The notes: generated by a model from the sequence alone, not told the origin. Shown: positions 43,495-57,501, numbered from the stretch's first letter. The stretch is DNA of 64,000 nt from Adiantum capillus-veneris (GCA_014529385.2 CM043964.1:135657420-135721419), one strand, 5' to 3'. Translations and numbers: made by a program.

Positions 43495-44720
43495 TGTTAG
43501 GTGAAGCGGAATGAATGTTGAACTTTGCTCAAGATGAGTGCTCCGAAATGTGCTCAAGGTTTCTTTTTCTTATGGAAGGGAGAGCCTTCCGTTCCTTTAG
43601 TGAGAGAGTGCAATGGACACAAGCAAAGTGAATGGACTCTGTGAATGAAGGTGTTGAGACTGAGAGATAGAGAAGAAAATACGACACCAGAGATGTTGTA
43701 AAACCCTCCTCCGAAGGCCCCACTCTCTATGGAGAGAGCGGTCTACTTATGATTGCACAAATCTCTACAATGCTTGGACTTGCCGACGATGTGTACGACG
43801 ACGAGACGGGCTGAAAACTGAAAACGCTAAGGGCTGAAATCTGCAAATCTTTATCTGCTAAATTGTGACTCTATGTCGATGACGATGTCGATGGCGACGA
43901 TGGGACGACGACGCGCTGAAAACGCAGATGCTGAAATCTGCGTTTTTCGGGCTGATACTGTAAACCTTGCGGAAACTGACCGTGTGGCGAGGAACTGCTA
44001 CGGGAAAGTGAGATCTGCGAGGTTCGGGACTTGATCTGCGGTGTCTACAGGCTGAAAACTGAAAACGCTGAGGTTTCTTGATGTTCCGTTGCGGTGAATC
44101 TGCAAAACGTTGGGTGATGATGCAGATGCAAAAACACTAGGGCTGAAAATTTGCAATCTGTCGCCGGTTGTTCTGCAAATGCAAAACGCTAGGCTTCTTG
44201 TTGAGTCTTCTGTCGCCAGGGATCTGCAAGAGCAAAAACGTTGGCTGATCTGGTCCAAAAACGCTAGGTGGTTGTTGTGGAGAGGGCTTGGGGTTCTACT
44301 GAGAAGTTGCCTGTTGAGCGAGTGCTCATGCTACCTCTTTTGCCAATTAGTGCTAGTCTAGGTTTGCTTATATACAAACTTACTCAATTTGCCCTACCTA
44401 CTTTCCAATAAAAGTCACTTAAAAATAATAAGTGAAAAATGTCAAAAATAGGGAAAATAGGCTAAATGCACCGGAAAATAGGGAAAATAGGCTAAATGCA
44501 CTGGAAAATTCTCCTGAAGGATTATGATGGATTCTGATGGGAATGCTTATGATCATGTTGTGTGCAACCAGAGGATATGTATCTACATTGGGCATGACGG
44601 TCTACGAATAGACTCACAAAAGTGCCAGATCACTTCTAATCTAGACCCACTGGACTGACTGAACCCTTGTCGTGGTGTAGCTTGTCCATGGACACATAGG
44701 GTTGGATGTGTCACGTGACA
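43495..44720 (-). repeat. 5' LTR of the 41-kb element
   Basis: Partner of 40987-42205. It has a local duplication of GGAAAATAGGCTAAATGCAC near 44455-44505 that is absent from the other LTR. Confidence 0.9.
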
Positions 44721-44725
44721 CTATA

Positions 44726-44762
44726 GGAACTTTGTAATATTTTTAGCTACGGCTATAGATAA
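44726..44762 (+). pseudogene. Continuation of the gypsy RT relic after the nested element
   Basis: With one CTATA copy removed, SYY before the insertion joins RNFVIFLATAI here, matching the gypsy RT thumb pattern Y-Y-R-x-F-I-x-x-F. Homology is lost soon after. Confidence 0.6.
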
Positions 44763-45263
44763 ATGAAAATGATTTTTGTGCACACAAAATGAATATATGA
44801 TTTTATTAGTACCAATTATGAATAGGTAAATTTTTCGGTGCAATGCGTCATCTGGAAATTGATCCGTGTCCGGATAGTATGATAAGTAGAACAGTAGCTC
44901 ACGTAGTGCAGAATAGTTCAGAACAAGCACATGAATAAGATGGTGTCCCCAGTACGCTCAGAAAAGCTATATTTTAATAGTTTTTGCGGTGGCTGTCCAC
45001 AAAGTGGGCTACCGGATAGAGTGGAAATACAACCCGGCGGGAGCTGGTAGAATGAGTCGGAAGAGATATGAAAGCAGCCGGGTTAATACTTCCCGAGATT
45101 GGCCAGAAAACTGGGATTCAATGCCTGTTTTTAAGTGTAAGGGTTAAAAACCTTATAAACTCAGTGGCCGGCCGTTTTGAACGCGGCAAGATTTAATAAA
45201 CGTTAAAAACCTCAGCCTTAGCATGAGAAGAACTGCAGATCAGCGGTGGAAAATCATACGAAC

Positions 45264-45311
<48 letters not shown>

Positions 45312-45837
45312 CACCTCTACACAGTCTCCCCCTGGGACGAGGGGCAGCCCCGTGAGGGGGGCGTTAGCGCCTCTCAGCAATGCCTCACCATCGCTAGTAG
45401 AAGAAGACAGTGGCCTTGCCTCGGCACGTTGACTACTCAACAAGCAGAACGATGCCGCCTTAGAGCGCCTAGAACGACGCCTTGCGTTGCTAGGATTTTC
45501 CCCGTCTCTCTCGTCGAGTTGCAACCCGTTCACTGCTTCTTTCTTTAAGCTTCATCAAACAACTTTGACCTTGGTTCCTTTCTTTAAGCTTCATCAAACA
45601 ACTTTGACCTTGGTTCCCATAGTCGCAGCCTGTTCAAGTTCCCGAGCCTTGTGGGGACTTGCCCACATAGCAGAGTCAAGAAGATCCAATGTCTCTTTCA
45701 ACACACCAATGGCCAACACACGCAACAGTTTTCTTGCGGCGGCAGCTGCGTCGGTAACAGACTTGGACACTCCAAGTCGAGAATCTACCCCGAGACAACA
45801 AACATTCACTTCAAAACAGTTCACAATTCACAATTAA
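44763..45837. other. Stretch with CT tract and 39-bp tandem duplication
   Basis: A CT run lies at about 45264-45309. TTTCTTTAAGCTTCATCAAA and the following bases occur twice in tandem (about 45540-45620, period 39), so the plus frame repeats FFKLHQTTLTLVP. No gene family is recognised. Confidence 0.5.
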
Positions 45838-46085
45838 TTCGACATGGCCCGACAGAGTGCGGTGCCTAGAGATATTGGCCCCAAAGACTGGCACCCCTTC
45901 CGGTATTGCTTTTTGTATTAATCTGTGTTCAAAGTACAAGAGTGCAGGTTGGCGCTCACTCTCAGACTCTGTGTCCAGATGCTCTGAGTTGTGAGAGGCC
46001 TACCCGCAGATTTAAAGATCACAAGGGATGCTAAAAGCAAAGCCTCAAAAGCTGTCCCAAAAGCTTCAAGTTAAAAGCACTTTAA
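45838..46085 (-). repeat. LTR-like repeat, copy B (inverted)
   Basis: Reverse complement of 39580-39820 with clear similarity: GTCGGGCCATGTCG, GGTGCCAGTCTTTGGGGCC, AGAGTCTGAGAGTGAGCGCC and GCTTTTAGCATCCCTTGTG. A further partial copy in plus orientation ends at 46510 (AATACCGAAAGGGGTGCCAG). Confidence 0.6.
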
Positions 46086-46143
46086 AGATAAAGCAAAAGA
46101 GGCTTCTCTCTCTCTCTCAACCTCTTGCATAAAATAAAGCAAA

Positions 46144-46189
<46 letters not shown>

Positions 46190-46560
46190 CGTAGGAAAAG
46201 AAGCCACGCAAAAGCTGGCCAAAAATCCTACCGCAAAAAGCACCGCCGATTTGCGGACATCCGTACAGTTGCCACGTGGCATCATTTTCGCGAATTGCGG
46301 GCCTGTCCGTACTGCAGCGCCACGTCACCATTTTCATGGATTTTCCACGCCAAGGGGGAGGGTGTGTGTGTGCGTACGGGCAGCCACGTCGTAAGAGGGT
46401 TTTCTTAAATACAATGTCTAATGCAAGTATCATTTCATTTGAATATGTATTTGCTACCAAACTAGTGTTAAATAAAGAAATACCGAAAGGGGTGCCAGTC
46501 TTTGGGACCTACAGGGTGTCGATCTTCGTGTGCACAATGATATTTTAGTCGCTGGAGGCA
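46086..46560. other. CT tract and partial LTR-like copy C
   Basis: A CT run at 46147-46187 is followed by sequence rich in CACGTGGC/CCACGTCA motifs and a plus-oriented LTR-like end at 46468-46510. Copies B and C face each other. Confidence 0.45.
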
Positions 46561-48078
46561 TCTGTGTTCTCTTTTCTTGTTAGTGCTCCGTGTAAAGTTA
46601 ACAAGGAATTGAGTTAGTACCGCCCTCTACTGTGTACTGGCCGGTTATAGGTAAACACAGTTTCATCGCGATAGATTGTGAGACAAAGAGTTTTCTCGCG
46701 TGAAAACTCGTCCAAATCGATGGGGAAGTGTCCCATTGTGTGTGAGAGCTCTTGAGACACTCATAGATGTGTTCCCTCTGCTCAAGACTTTGTAGACTTG
46801 TTTCTTTAGGCTTAGAGAAGCTTCTCTTAAAGTTTTGTGATGACAATTTGAGTCCGTTTAGTTAAAGAAATGGTGTGATGACCTACAGCGGTGAGAAAGG
46901 ACATAAACAAATTTTTCGATCATTGAGTGGTAATTTGTTTGTTGAGTTGATGCTTTTGCTCGCTAAATTCACTTCTTGAGAATTGACAACCTCAAAGAAT
47001 CTCTGTGTCCCATCCGAGTCACTTCCTTGAGTATTGACATATTATGTCAGTGCCAGATAGCTATGCTACATAGTCCGTAGCGGCGACCCGTTAACAATAA
47101 TGAAACTCCTACCCAGATAACTTCAAAAGACGCCTGTAACTTGTAGCTTGTGCATATTGGGGTCATACTTGCGCAGAAAAAAAAATGATGCCTGGGAGTG
47201 ACTAGATCTGCCAAAAATGACAGGTACAATCAATAAGATGGCATGATCATGAAAGATTGTTCATTGTGCATATGTGGGTTGAATACTTTGAATGCTTCTA
47301 TGCTTTCACAAGCATCTTGGATTTATGTTTTGAAGGTTGACTCATTATCTATCAAAAAAGAGCTTTTATTTGATACTCCTATTGATGTTTCTTTTATTAG
47401 TAGTTTTTGGCTAAAGAAGGAAGACTCCAGAAGATTCTACAAGGTCCTAAAGGAAGGTGCAGGAGAAGGGCAATTGACAGACACTTCTCAACAAAACGAC
47501 AATGAATTGATAAATGGCGTTTCCTTTCTGAAAGTAGACACTTGTTATCTAGTGCTTCAACAAGAGAGACACATGTAAAGGACACTTGTCACACATGTAT
47601 CAATTTTTCCCCATGCTACCTAACTTACCCTTTTTATATGTAAGAGTCCCTTATAACTTAGGAGTGCTTATTTTATGATTCATTACTTGTGACAACTTGC
47701 ACAAACAAACAAGAGAGACAAATATACATAACACGAGACATGTTGAGGGTTGAAGATAGGGAACTGCCCTCTAAAGGAAGTGTATTTTTGGTCAATCTAA
47801 GTTCCTTAGGATAGAGCTCAGCTACAATCAACCTGAGAGCGATCTTAGGTAGAGTCACTCTCGTAGATCATGCAAGATGCATTTGTGCAGATGCATTAAA
47901 ACAAACAACGCAAAAAACGATTCGAACATATGTAGAAAGAGGAAATTACATTGCTTCTTGGGATATAACAATAGTCCATCTTCTTGGTTGCATTCATGGT
48001 GAGACAAAGAACTCAAAATTTCAAGAGTAGAGTTGAATTTTTGGATTTGTAGGTTTGCGGCCATGAGAATCAACAAGC

Positions 48079-48079
<1 letters not shown>
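46561..48079. other. Spacer without a supported gene
   Basis: Apart from the open stretch at 47243-47578, I see nothing I can assign. Confidence 0.4.
47243..47578 (+). other. Unrecognised 111-codon open stretch
   Basis: Begins MIMKDCSLCICGLNTLNASM and ends TCYLVLQQERHM before TAA-rich sequence. It has no repeat bias, and the reverse frame is short. No family recognised and no supporting context, so it may be chance. Confidence 0.2.

Positions 48080-48146
<67 letters not shown>
48080..48146. repeat. GA microsatellite
   Basis: Uninterrupted GA run of about 67 bases. Confidence 0.95.
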
Positions 48147-48149
<3 letters not shown>

Positions 48150-50509
48150 GTCTACTTGGAGAGAATTTGAGTAAAGATGTAGAGAGAGATGATGGCAGTA
48201 GCGTAAAGGTTTCTTGGGCCAATGGTAGAGTGAAAGTTCAGGAAGTAGATGATGCTTGAATGAGGGTGAAAGAGACTGGATATATAGATGGAGTTGATTT
48301 TAAAAAAAAGGGTAAGTTAGGTGAGGAGGTGCAGGAAGTACACTGCAACTTTCTAATCATAACATATAATGAGCAACAACCCCCCTAAAAAGTGCTCTGA
48401 TTGGCACAACCAGTCAAGTCTACTGGCGCGTTGGCTACCATGGCAAAATTTAATCAATGCCATGTGGGTGTGGGTAGAAAAAGCACAAACCTTCATGATG
48501 GTATCTTTGGTTTTATGGAAATATGGATTTTTGGGTTTTGATATTAACGAAGGAAAATGCTCTTTTGTGGATTAATTTAAAGAGCTAGGTATGTCCTTTG
48601 ATGACTCTACAACAATTTTGCATGAGATATTCGTGCTCATTGATAAACAATAATTTATTAAGAGCAATTTCATAGAGAATTCACAGATCCATTGATAAGC
48701 ACATTGATAAACTATAATTTATAAAGAGCGCATTTATAGAAAATTCACAGATCCATTGCAAATCAATCCAAAATGGAATTGAACTCTACATAACATTGAA
48801 GTTGAAATGTTGCTATTTATTTAAGTATTCAAGCTACATATAATCTATGTGCCTTCAATGCATTAAGAGACCTATCATTATGGACTTCAATTCCATAATT
48901 GCATGGGAAAAGGACAAACTTCTGTGTAAAAGCACCTCTCACGTCTACCTAAAAAATTATTAGCTCTCAAAATCACCTTTACATTGTAAAAATCTTCCTA
49001 TTTTGTAAATGGCTTGATCCCTTTCACTTGCATAAGTTCGTTAAAAATGGATTCAATAAACCTCACCTTCATAAGATAGTTGAGAACTTTTCATCACCTA
49101 GTGATTTCCTAGGGCCAAGGTTGATCTTGAATGTATTAACTTCACGATTCTAGTTTGGTGCGTTGTAAGCTTCCTATGCGGTGGATAGCCACATGGTCCG
49201 CTTGTGTAATATCGCCTACTTGGGAAAAGGTTGGGTCGCACACATCCATATACACATTATTATTACCTTGTTACTATCACTCAATCAATTGATTTTTTCA
49301 CGCTAAATTTCGTCCATTTACTCTAACAAGATTTTTAAGTTTCTACTACACTACTCCTAAATGGGGGTGGTATTTCCCTAAGGTAAAGGAAATTCTAGTC
49401 AATTTACACCTCAACTTTGGCACCTCGTATTAGTGACACTTTTGATAGTAAATTTCACTTGAAAATGATGGCTATATCAAAACCGAGTCTAGGAAATACT
49501 TGCTACACCTCGATTGCCTTGGTCTCAAAAGGTCTATAGAAATTAGGGAATTTTTGGCCATTATCAAGTTTGTAGAATGAAGTCAAAAGCAATGCATTCT
49601 TGTTGCTTCCATTGATGTTGTTATCAATGACAATGTTCACAAAAGCAATGGTTGTTAGTGTGATTTGATCAACTAAAATTTTAGCGTATCATCCACAATT
49701 GCAACATTAAAGATAACACCAATCATTATTAACAAAATTGTGGGATATCACATAAAGGATTGTGTATACAATTTTTGTGTTAACAGCATCTGCAGTATAT
49801 CACATGCAAGGGGTTTTTGCAACAAGAGCATGGAGTTCATGTAAATTAACAAAAAATAGCATGTCATATGTGTAATCGGACATGCTTACCTTCAAAATCG
49901 ATCATATGTGTAATGAGACATGCATACCTTGAGAATCGATCGTACACGTTCGTTGGAACCCATGAGCTCTCAACTAATAAAATGTTCATCAATTATCTCT
50001 CAATTGCATAAACCATAAATTGATTGTGCTTTTGCCACTTGTCAGATTGTTTGTCACATGTATACAACAAATATACATCATAACTAAACACCATTACATA
50101 CCTCTTTGTTAAAGAAGCAATTGTCCTCAATTGCTATATCATTAGCATGCAAGTCATAACTTGTCAAAAACAATAGTTAAAAATTACATATAAAAAACAT
50201 AATGTATCAAAATAATATCTGATAAACTTAAACTTTTTATTATTTTAATATCTTTAGGCGTCCACATATTGCATAATTTAGTATTCAATACCACTAAAAG
50301 TGACAATATGTGTCATATCTCGATGTATCGAGACATTATTGGTCACAATCACATTTCAATATTGAATATCCAAGTTCAGATCCATAAAAAAAATCATCAT
50401 TATCATCATAAATTAAGTTCAAATCCATGTCAATATAATCCAAATTAGTTCCATCGTATACCCGTGTTGACAAAATCACACTTATAACTTTGGTGGTCAG
50501 CCAATGCAA
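48147..50509. other. AT-rich gene-poor stretch
   Basis: No coding signal. A diverged tandem duplication lies at about 48635-48765 (CATTGATAAACAATAATTTA and ATTCACAGATCCATTG each recur about 70 bases on). Confidence 0.5.
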
Positions 50510-50850
50510 TAAAACTTGAGTGTTGCTTAAATCAGTTAATTGACACCAAAGGGTGTGTTGTCGAAATCAGTGAATCTATATGTGTGTTGCTTAAATAGAT
50601 GGCTCTGCACTTATGCTACTTAAATTGGTGAATTTTTATTTTTTTATCATGCTGCCTAAATTGGTAAATTTGCACTTAATTTGTCTAAACCAATGGATCT
50701 GCATTTATGGTAGTGCTGCTTAAACCGATGAATATACACTGGTGCTACCTAAATCCTAGACGTGCACTAAACAGGTTGGTGTTGCCTAAACTGATGAATC
50801 GATGCCACGATGAGAATTGTACACTGCCTAAGCCGGCCAATTTTTGTACT
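50510..50850. repeat. Degenerate minisatellite, about 35-bp unit
   Basis: Eight to ten loose copies of a unit like GCTGCTTAAACCGATGAAT followed by a short TGCACTTATGG-type link. Examples start near 50525, 50573, 50617, 50651, 50682, 50715, 50742 and 50776. Copies vary in length and sequence. Confidence 0.7.
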
Positions 50851-51039
50851 TGTGACCAATGGATTAGGCACAACATAAGATAGAAACAAAACTTGCTACC
50901 ATTTTGAAATCCAAATTTCGGTAAGCCCAAGTAAAGACATATTTACGAGCACATTGCACATTGCTTCAATTTTTTGTAGCTTCTCTAGTGAGATGTAATG
51001 AAGAAGAGTATAACTTAATAACCTAGTTACAAGCAAAAT

Positions 51040-51251
51040 TGTTGACAATAGGTTGCAGGGAAACACACACAGCTTGGAGAAGCTCAAGGCACACAACAGA
51101 GAGTAGTATTACTTAATGTGCAATGGTTAGCCATAGAGTGATGGACGTATATGCAATGCATAGGGAAAAAATTGCCTCCCTGTAAGGGAAAAAATGTCAT
51201 GACAATCCTAAGTGTGTTCACACACATCACTACCACATATGTATGGTAACA
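51040..51251 (-). repeat. 3' LTR of the copia element
   Basis: Starts TGTTGACAATAGG and ends TATGGTAACA. The adjoining minus-strand tract CCAGGGGGGATT serves as polypurine tract. It resembles 60850-61070, so the boundary was set by comparing the two copies. Confidence 0.7.
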
Positions 51252-52600
51252 AATCCCCCCTGGGAGTGATACTGTGAATGAGAGCTGGCACCTAGTGTAT
51301 AGGGAAGTGCCATGCCCTGAGTGCATGATAAATCCACAAAGGGGAGGCCCAAAGCTTTGCGAAAAGCTTTGAACTTCTCATGAGGCAATGCCTTTGTGAA
51401 CAGTTCTACAAGGTTGTCTAGTGTTGGAACATAAGCCAAGTTGATCTCTCCTTCTCAGAGTCTCTCCTTGACATAGTGATAATGCACCTCAATGTGCTTT
51501 GTGTGAACATGAAAAACTGGGTTCCTTGCATGCCAATGCGCTCTGACTGATAGTGTAGATGATGTTGGTAGTGTCCTATCCAACACCCAAATCAGCCATA
51601 AGGCATCAGAGCCATACACTCTCAATCGTAGCTATGAAGACAACCATCTACTCAGCCTCACAATTGGAAGTGGCCACAAAAGGTTGCTTCTTGCTCAACC
51701 ATGATATGCATGAACTTTCGAGCATGAAACAAAAACCACTTGTGGACACGCTTGTGTCAAAACAACTAGCCCAATTTGAGCCCAAAAAAGCATGTAAATC
51801 TAGCGGCAATGATCCCCTTTGGAGTAGCGAAAAATCCTCTTGACAGCTTGCCGATGCTTAGACCCTGGGCTATGCATAAATTTGCTAACTTGTGATATTG
51901 CAAACTGAATATCTAGACTTAAGTGTCTTGCATATATAAATAAGGCATCCAACAACAGTTTGGTAAAGAGTGACATGGACAGGATCACCAACATCATGAA
52001 AACTCAATTTCAAAATTTTTTCCATGGGACTAGCAACAGGTTTTCAATCCTCAAGTCCAAACTTACATAGCAATGCCTCTATGAAAGTTGTTTGACACAA
52101 GGAAATACCACCATCACACTGCTTAAACTGTATGCCCAAGGAATGATGCAACAACCCCAAATCTTTCATCTTAAATATAGCGTTCAAATTTTAAGTTCAG
52201 CAGTATGTGTCTCAGTGGGTCCAGTGATCAACAAATCATCAACATAAAGAACGATGATGAGAAGTACATCAACCTCACGCTTTACATACAAAGTGCTTTC
52301 TGTTGGACTATTACAAAATCCTTGTTTAACCAATGAGTGTTAGATTTCTCATACCAAGCACGAGGAGACTGCTTCAACTTATACAAAGGCTTGTTTAACC
52401 AAATGAGTGTTAGCTTTCTTATACCAAGTACGAGGAGACTGCTCCAACCCATACAAAGCCTTCTTACATTTTCACACTTTATCCTCTTGTCCTTTCTTGA
52501 AAAAATCACGAGGCTACCTTACATAAGCTTCTTCAAATATATCACCATTCAAGAAAGCAGTAACAATATCTGATTGATGTACATCCTATACAAAATGAGA
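51252..52600 (-). pseudogene. Copia RT and RNase H, broken
   Basis: Minus-strand pieces: LYKLKQSPRAWYEKSN (52330-52440), VLYVDDLLITG with the YVDD active site at 52236-52247, ISQVSKFMHSPGSKHRQAVK (51830-51900), RNase H wording STSGFCFMLESSCISWLSKK and CEAE (51650-51760), and the tail YVPTLDNLVELFTKALPHEK (51370-51436). A near-perfect 69-base tandem duplication (52321-52458) repeats the LYKLKQSPRAWY segment, and one copy has an extra base, shifting the frame. Stops are scattered. Confidence 0.82.
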
Positions 52601-53123
52601 TGCCAATGCACATAGAAAACACACAGTAGTCATACGACAAGTAGAAGCATAAGTCTCTTCATAATCTATGCCTTTCTGCTGTGCATAACCTTTTGCAACA
52701 AGTCTAGCAATCAGTCTCACCATTTGGCTTACGTTTCAACTTATAATACCACTTTGTACAAATGGCCTATTTGCCAGGAGGCAAATCACATAAAGTCCAT
52801 GTGTCATTTTCTATAAGTGCATCATATTCTGATTGCATGGTAGCCATCCAATTTTCAAAAAATTGTGCTTTATCAAAACACAGGGGTTCCTCTACATCAC
52901 ATAAACGAGAAACAACCAAATCATAACAATCTCATGCATAAGATGCATGGCGAGAACCTGAAGGAGTATAAATAGAAAAATGTGCATCCAATTTACTATC
53001 ATGTAAAGTATGAACCAACCATTTTGGCATACCTCTATCCTGCTCATTCTCAGCCCTTTCCACATCATGTACTTTTGCAGCAGTAATAGTTTGATTTGTA
53101 GCATTTTTTGAAACCCCCATAGG

Positions 53124-54390
53124 CTATACATTTGCCTCATGGGATTTTACATTCACATTTTCACCACTGACAAGAGACGATAAACTGTCATAAATGTCTT
53201 GTGAGCTTACATTACTGTCTCTAGTGTATGACAACAAGGGCTGCATAGAATCTTCCACAAACACAATGTTTCGTGAAACCAAGATACATTTTGTTTGCAG
53301 ACGGTACAACCTGTAACCTTTGCTTTCAATATTGTAACCAACAAAAATGCCTTTAACAGCCATACCATCCAATTTTGTGCACCGTGTTTTTGTGGCACCA
53401 AAGCATAAGCTAAACATCAATAGAACGCTTTCTATCATGCCATGCTTCATATGCAGTCATATATTACAAAGCTTTTGTAGGACACCTTCTGAGTACATAA
53501 GTAGCACACATGATGGCCTCAAGCCAAAAGGAATGTGGTAAAGCTTGACTCTTGACCATACATCACCCATCTCTGTAAGAAACCTATATTTTCTTTCAGA
53601 AACACCATTTTGTTGAGGTGTATACGGCATTGTACATTGGTGTTTTATTCCACGACTAGCCAAAAATGCATTAAAGTCATGAGACATATACTTCCCCCCT
53701 CGATCTGAACAGAGGGTGTCCATAGTATATTTAGAGTCATTTTCAGTCATAGCCAAAAACATTTTCAGTCATAGCCAAAAATTGTTTGATGCACATAAAC
53801 ACTTAAAAAACTTAGCTTTAAGCATATACACCCATGCATGCCTAGAATCATCAATGAAAGTCACGAAGTAAAGGTAATCACCAAAGGACGGAGTTTGCAT
53901 AGGCCCACAAATATCACTATGCACAAGTTGCAATCTGCATGTAGCCCAACCATCCTTTGGAAACTTCGAATGCAATATCTTACCCAAAATACAACCTTCA
54001 CAAACATACTTCACAGGTGCTTCAAGAGGTGGCAAAGAAACAACCATATTAGATTTTTGCAAACGCAGCAAACTGACAAAATTCAGATACCCAAAACCTG
54101 CATACCAGAGTTTTGCATTTGAAACAGCCTTTGAATCCACAATTGCATTTGAAAAATTTCTAACCACACTTGTCATACAAAGTGAGCTTATACAACCCAC
54201 GACACAAAATGCCAGATGCAATAATTTCATCACCAAAACTGAGATCATGAAATGTACATCTGTCATACACAAATTTTACAACAAGACCAAGTCTAGCAAG
54301 TGCTGATACATATAAAATATTCTTCTTGATCCCATGTACATAAAGTGCATCAACAAGTGTGAAAGAACTACCATTTGCAGTAGTCAGCAC
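53124..54390 (-). pseudogene. Copia integrase, broken
   Basis: The pre-integrase region (KNILYVSALARLGLVVKF, then LWYAGFGYLN and CEGCILGK) is followed by the core LVHSDICGPMQTPSFGDYLY (first Asp), CSDRGGKYMS (second Asp) and QQNGVSERKYR (Glu), so all three catalytic residues are present. The C-terminal part reads KGIFVGYNIESKGYRLY. Frame changes near 53765 and 53455 and a small repeated phrase (TTTTCAGTCATAGCCAAAAA, twice near 53740-53780) break the gene. Confidence 0.85.
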
Positions 54391-55264
54391 AATCTTTCCA
54401 ACTCCTTGGACCGGATAAGAGGCATTGTTGGCACAAGTGACTGTATTCTAATTAGGGACAACCTTGAGAGAAGTAACCAATTCATAATGTGATGTAATGT
54501 GCTTTGTAGCGCCACTATCAAAGTAACAAATGACATACATGTATCATGGACAGAAGGATCATAAGTGTACTTTGCACTAAATGCCCATTCTGCATCTACT
54601 TCAACATCACAATCTCCTTTCATAGAGAAGATTATACAATAGCTGCACTTGGAGTAGAACTTGCCTTTTTCTTCTTGGCCTCTTTTGCCTTGAATTTTGG
54701 ACACTTCTTGACCAAGTGATCATTAGCTTGGCAATAATGGAAACATAGCTTTTTTCCCTCTTCATCACAATTCCCAGACAAGGTGTTGCCAACGGAAGCA
54801 TTAGGAACAAGTGATTTGCCACTCGGTGAAGGACCATGAGAAGTGGCTACATTGCTATTACCACCTTTTCTTTGAGCAACAATAAAAGCATGTTCAACTG
54901 CATGCAGTTTAACCCTGTTCTTCCTTGAAAGAAAATCTTGCACTAGCAATATGCATAATGCATTGAACTTGACAACATTAATGTTTCCTTGGGTTATAAG
55001 TCTTCAAGTACTAGCAAAAGTATGGTAAAATCTGGCAAAGCATCAAGAATAGTCTGCACAAGGGAACTGTCAGAAATGAACACCTGCAAAAATGAGTTTC
55101 TCATTGATATCCTTAATACCAACAAGGAAAGTTTCCATGTCATCTTCCTCTTGCATAATCTCTGATTCTAGCTCTTTACGTAGCAATGCAACTTTAGCCT
55201 CATTGCGACTTGCATAAAGACCATCGGGGAATTTCAAACTCCGAGCAATCATAAAAGCGAGCAA
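54391..55264 (-). pseudogene. Copia gag, broken
   Basis: Gag-like pieces: SLKFPDGLYASRNEAKVALL and EEDDMETFLVGIKDINEKLI (55070-55240), then LSRKNRVKLHAVEHAF and a knuckle CFHYCQANDHLVKKCPKF (about 54700-54750). The knuckle spacing is CX3CX4HX4C, one residue more than the usual CX2C. Stops and frame changes separate the pieces, and the N-terminus is missing. Confidence 0.75.
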
Positions 55265-55476
55265 AACCCAACAAGATACATATAGAACTTAAATCATAAA
55301 AGGAAACATTTAGCATCAAATTACATATTATCTGTCTATCATTGTTACTCCTCTAGCATTCCTCATGGAAACTTCAATCATCCACCCTTACATTAACTCC
55401 TTGATTATCCAAGGTTATGCTCCCTTCCCCGAAGCATGACTGGTGGTAATAGGTAGTCAAGCCATGGTAGTTTCTT

Positions 55477-55477
<1 letters not shown>

Positions 55478-55542
<65 letters not shown>

Positions 55543-55553
55543 GTGTGTGTGTG

Positions 55554-55585
<32 letters not shown>

Positions 55586-55600
55586 TGCGCGTGCGTGCAT
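55478..55600. repeat. Compound GA / GT / GCGT microsatellite
   Basis: GA run at about 55480-55540, then GT at about 55541-55567, then GCGT units to about 55600. It lies just outside the truncated 5' end of the copia element. Confidence 0.95.
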
Positions 55601-57105
<1,505 letters not shown>

Positions 57106-57501
57106 CATACTATCTCTTCTGACAAAAGCCCTCCGAGGACACGAGGTGAGTTCTAAGGGCCAACAAATATATAGCAACCACCCGAGCTTGAGCCTCTAGT
57201 AATCAATTATGGAGTTTAGGAAATTCTCTCTTTGGGGAGTGCACATCCTTCCAAGTGCATGCTATGCGGGTCTATATTGAAAACAGATTTGATGTGCGAG
57301 CGAGCCATCCCTCGTGACTGCAGACCCCCGCCTACTGCTCACCTTGGCAGCCCCAATTCTTTGTAGCATGTGGCCACCCCTCTAGAGGATAACTTGCGCA
57401 ATGCGCATAAATGCATGATTATCTGTGTGCATTAGAGAAGCAGGAAAGAAGAAGAAGAAGAAGAAGAGAGTTTTAACGTCATAGGAAACTATCTTGAGAG
57501 A

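Larger units (their letters stand above)
40987..44720 (-). mobile_element. Non-autonomous LTR retrotransposon nested in gypsy RT relic
   Basis: LTRs of about 1.22 kb (40987-42205 and 43495-44720) are direct repeats starting TGT(T)AGGTG and ending CACGTGACA. CTATA flanks both ends (40982-40986 and 44721-44725). On the minus strand the primer-binding site TGGTATCAAAGC (43482-43493) adjoins the right LTR, and a polypurine tract AAAAGGAGGGGA (42206-42217) precedes the left one. The interior is only 1.29 kb and has no RT, RNase H or integrase. A minus-strand open stretch (42871 to about 42206) is of unknown family. The LTRs carry many short repeats of CTGAAAACGCTAGG and GCTGAAATCTGC. The flanks rejoin to restore a gypsy RT reading, confirming the insertion. 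Confidence 0.9.
51040..55264 (-). mobile_element. Ty1/copia retrotransposon, decayed, 5' end missing
   Basis: A minus-strand element with copia order gag, integrase, RT, RNase H, then an LTR (51040-51251). It has gag and pol pieces in several frames but no second LTR or primer-binding site near 55264-55330, so the 5' end is lost. A related truncated copy lies at 60845-62110. The two share the LTR sequence, the RNase H end and the region at 52930-53060. Confidence 0.85.
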
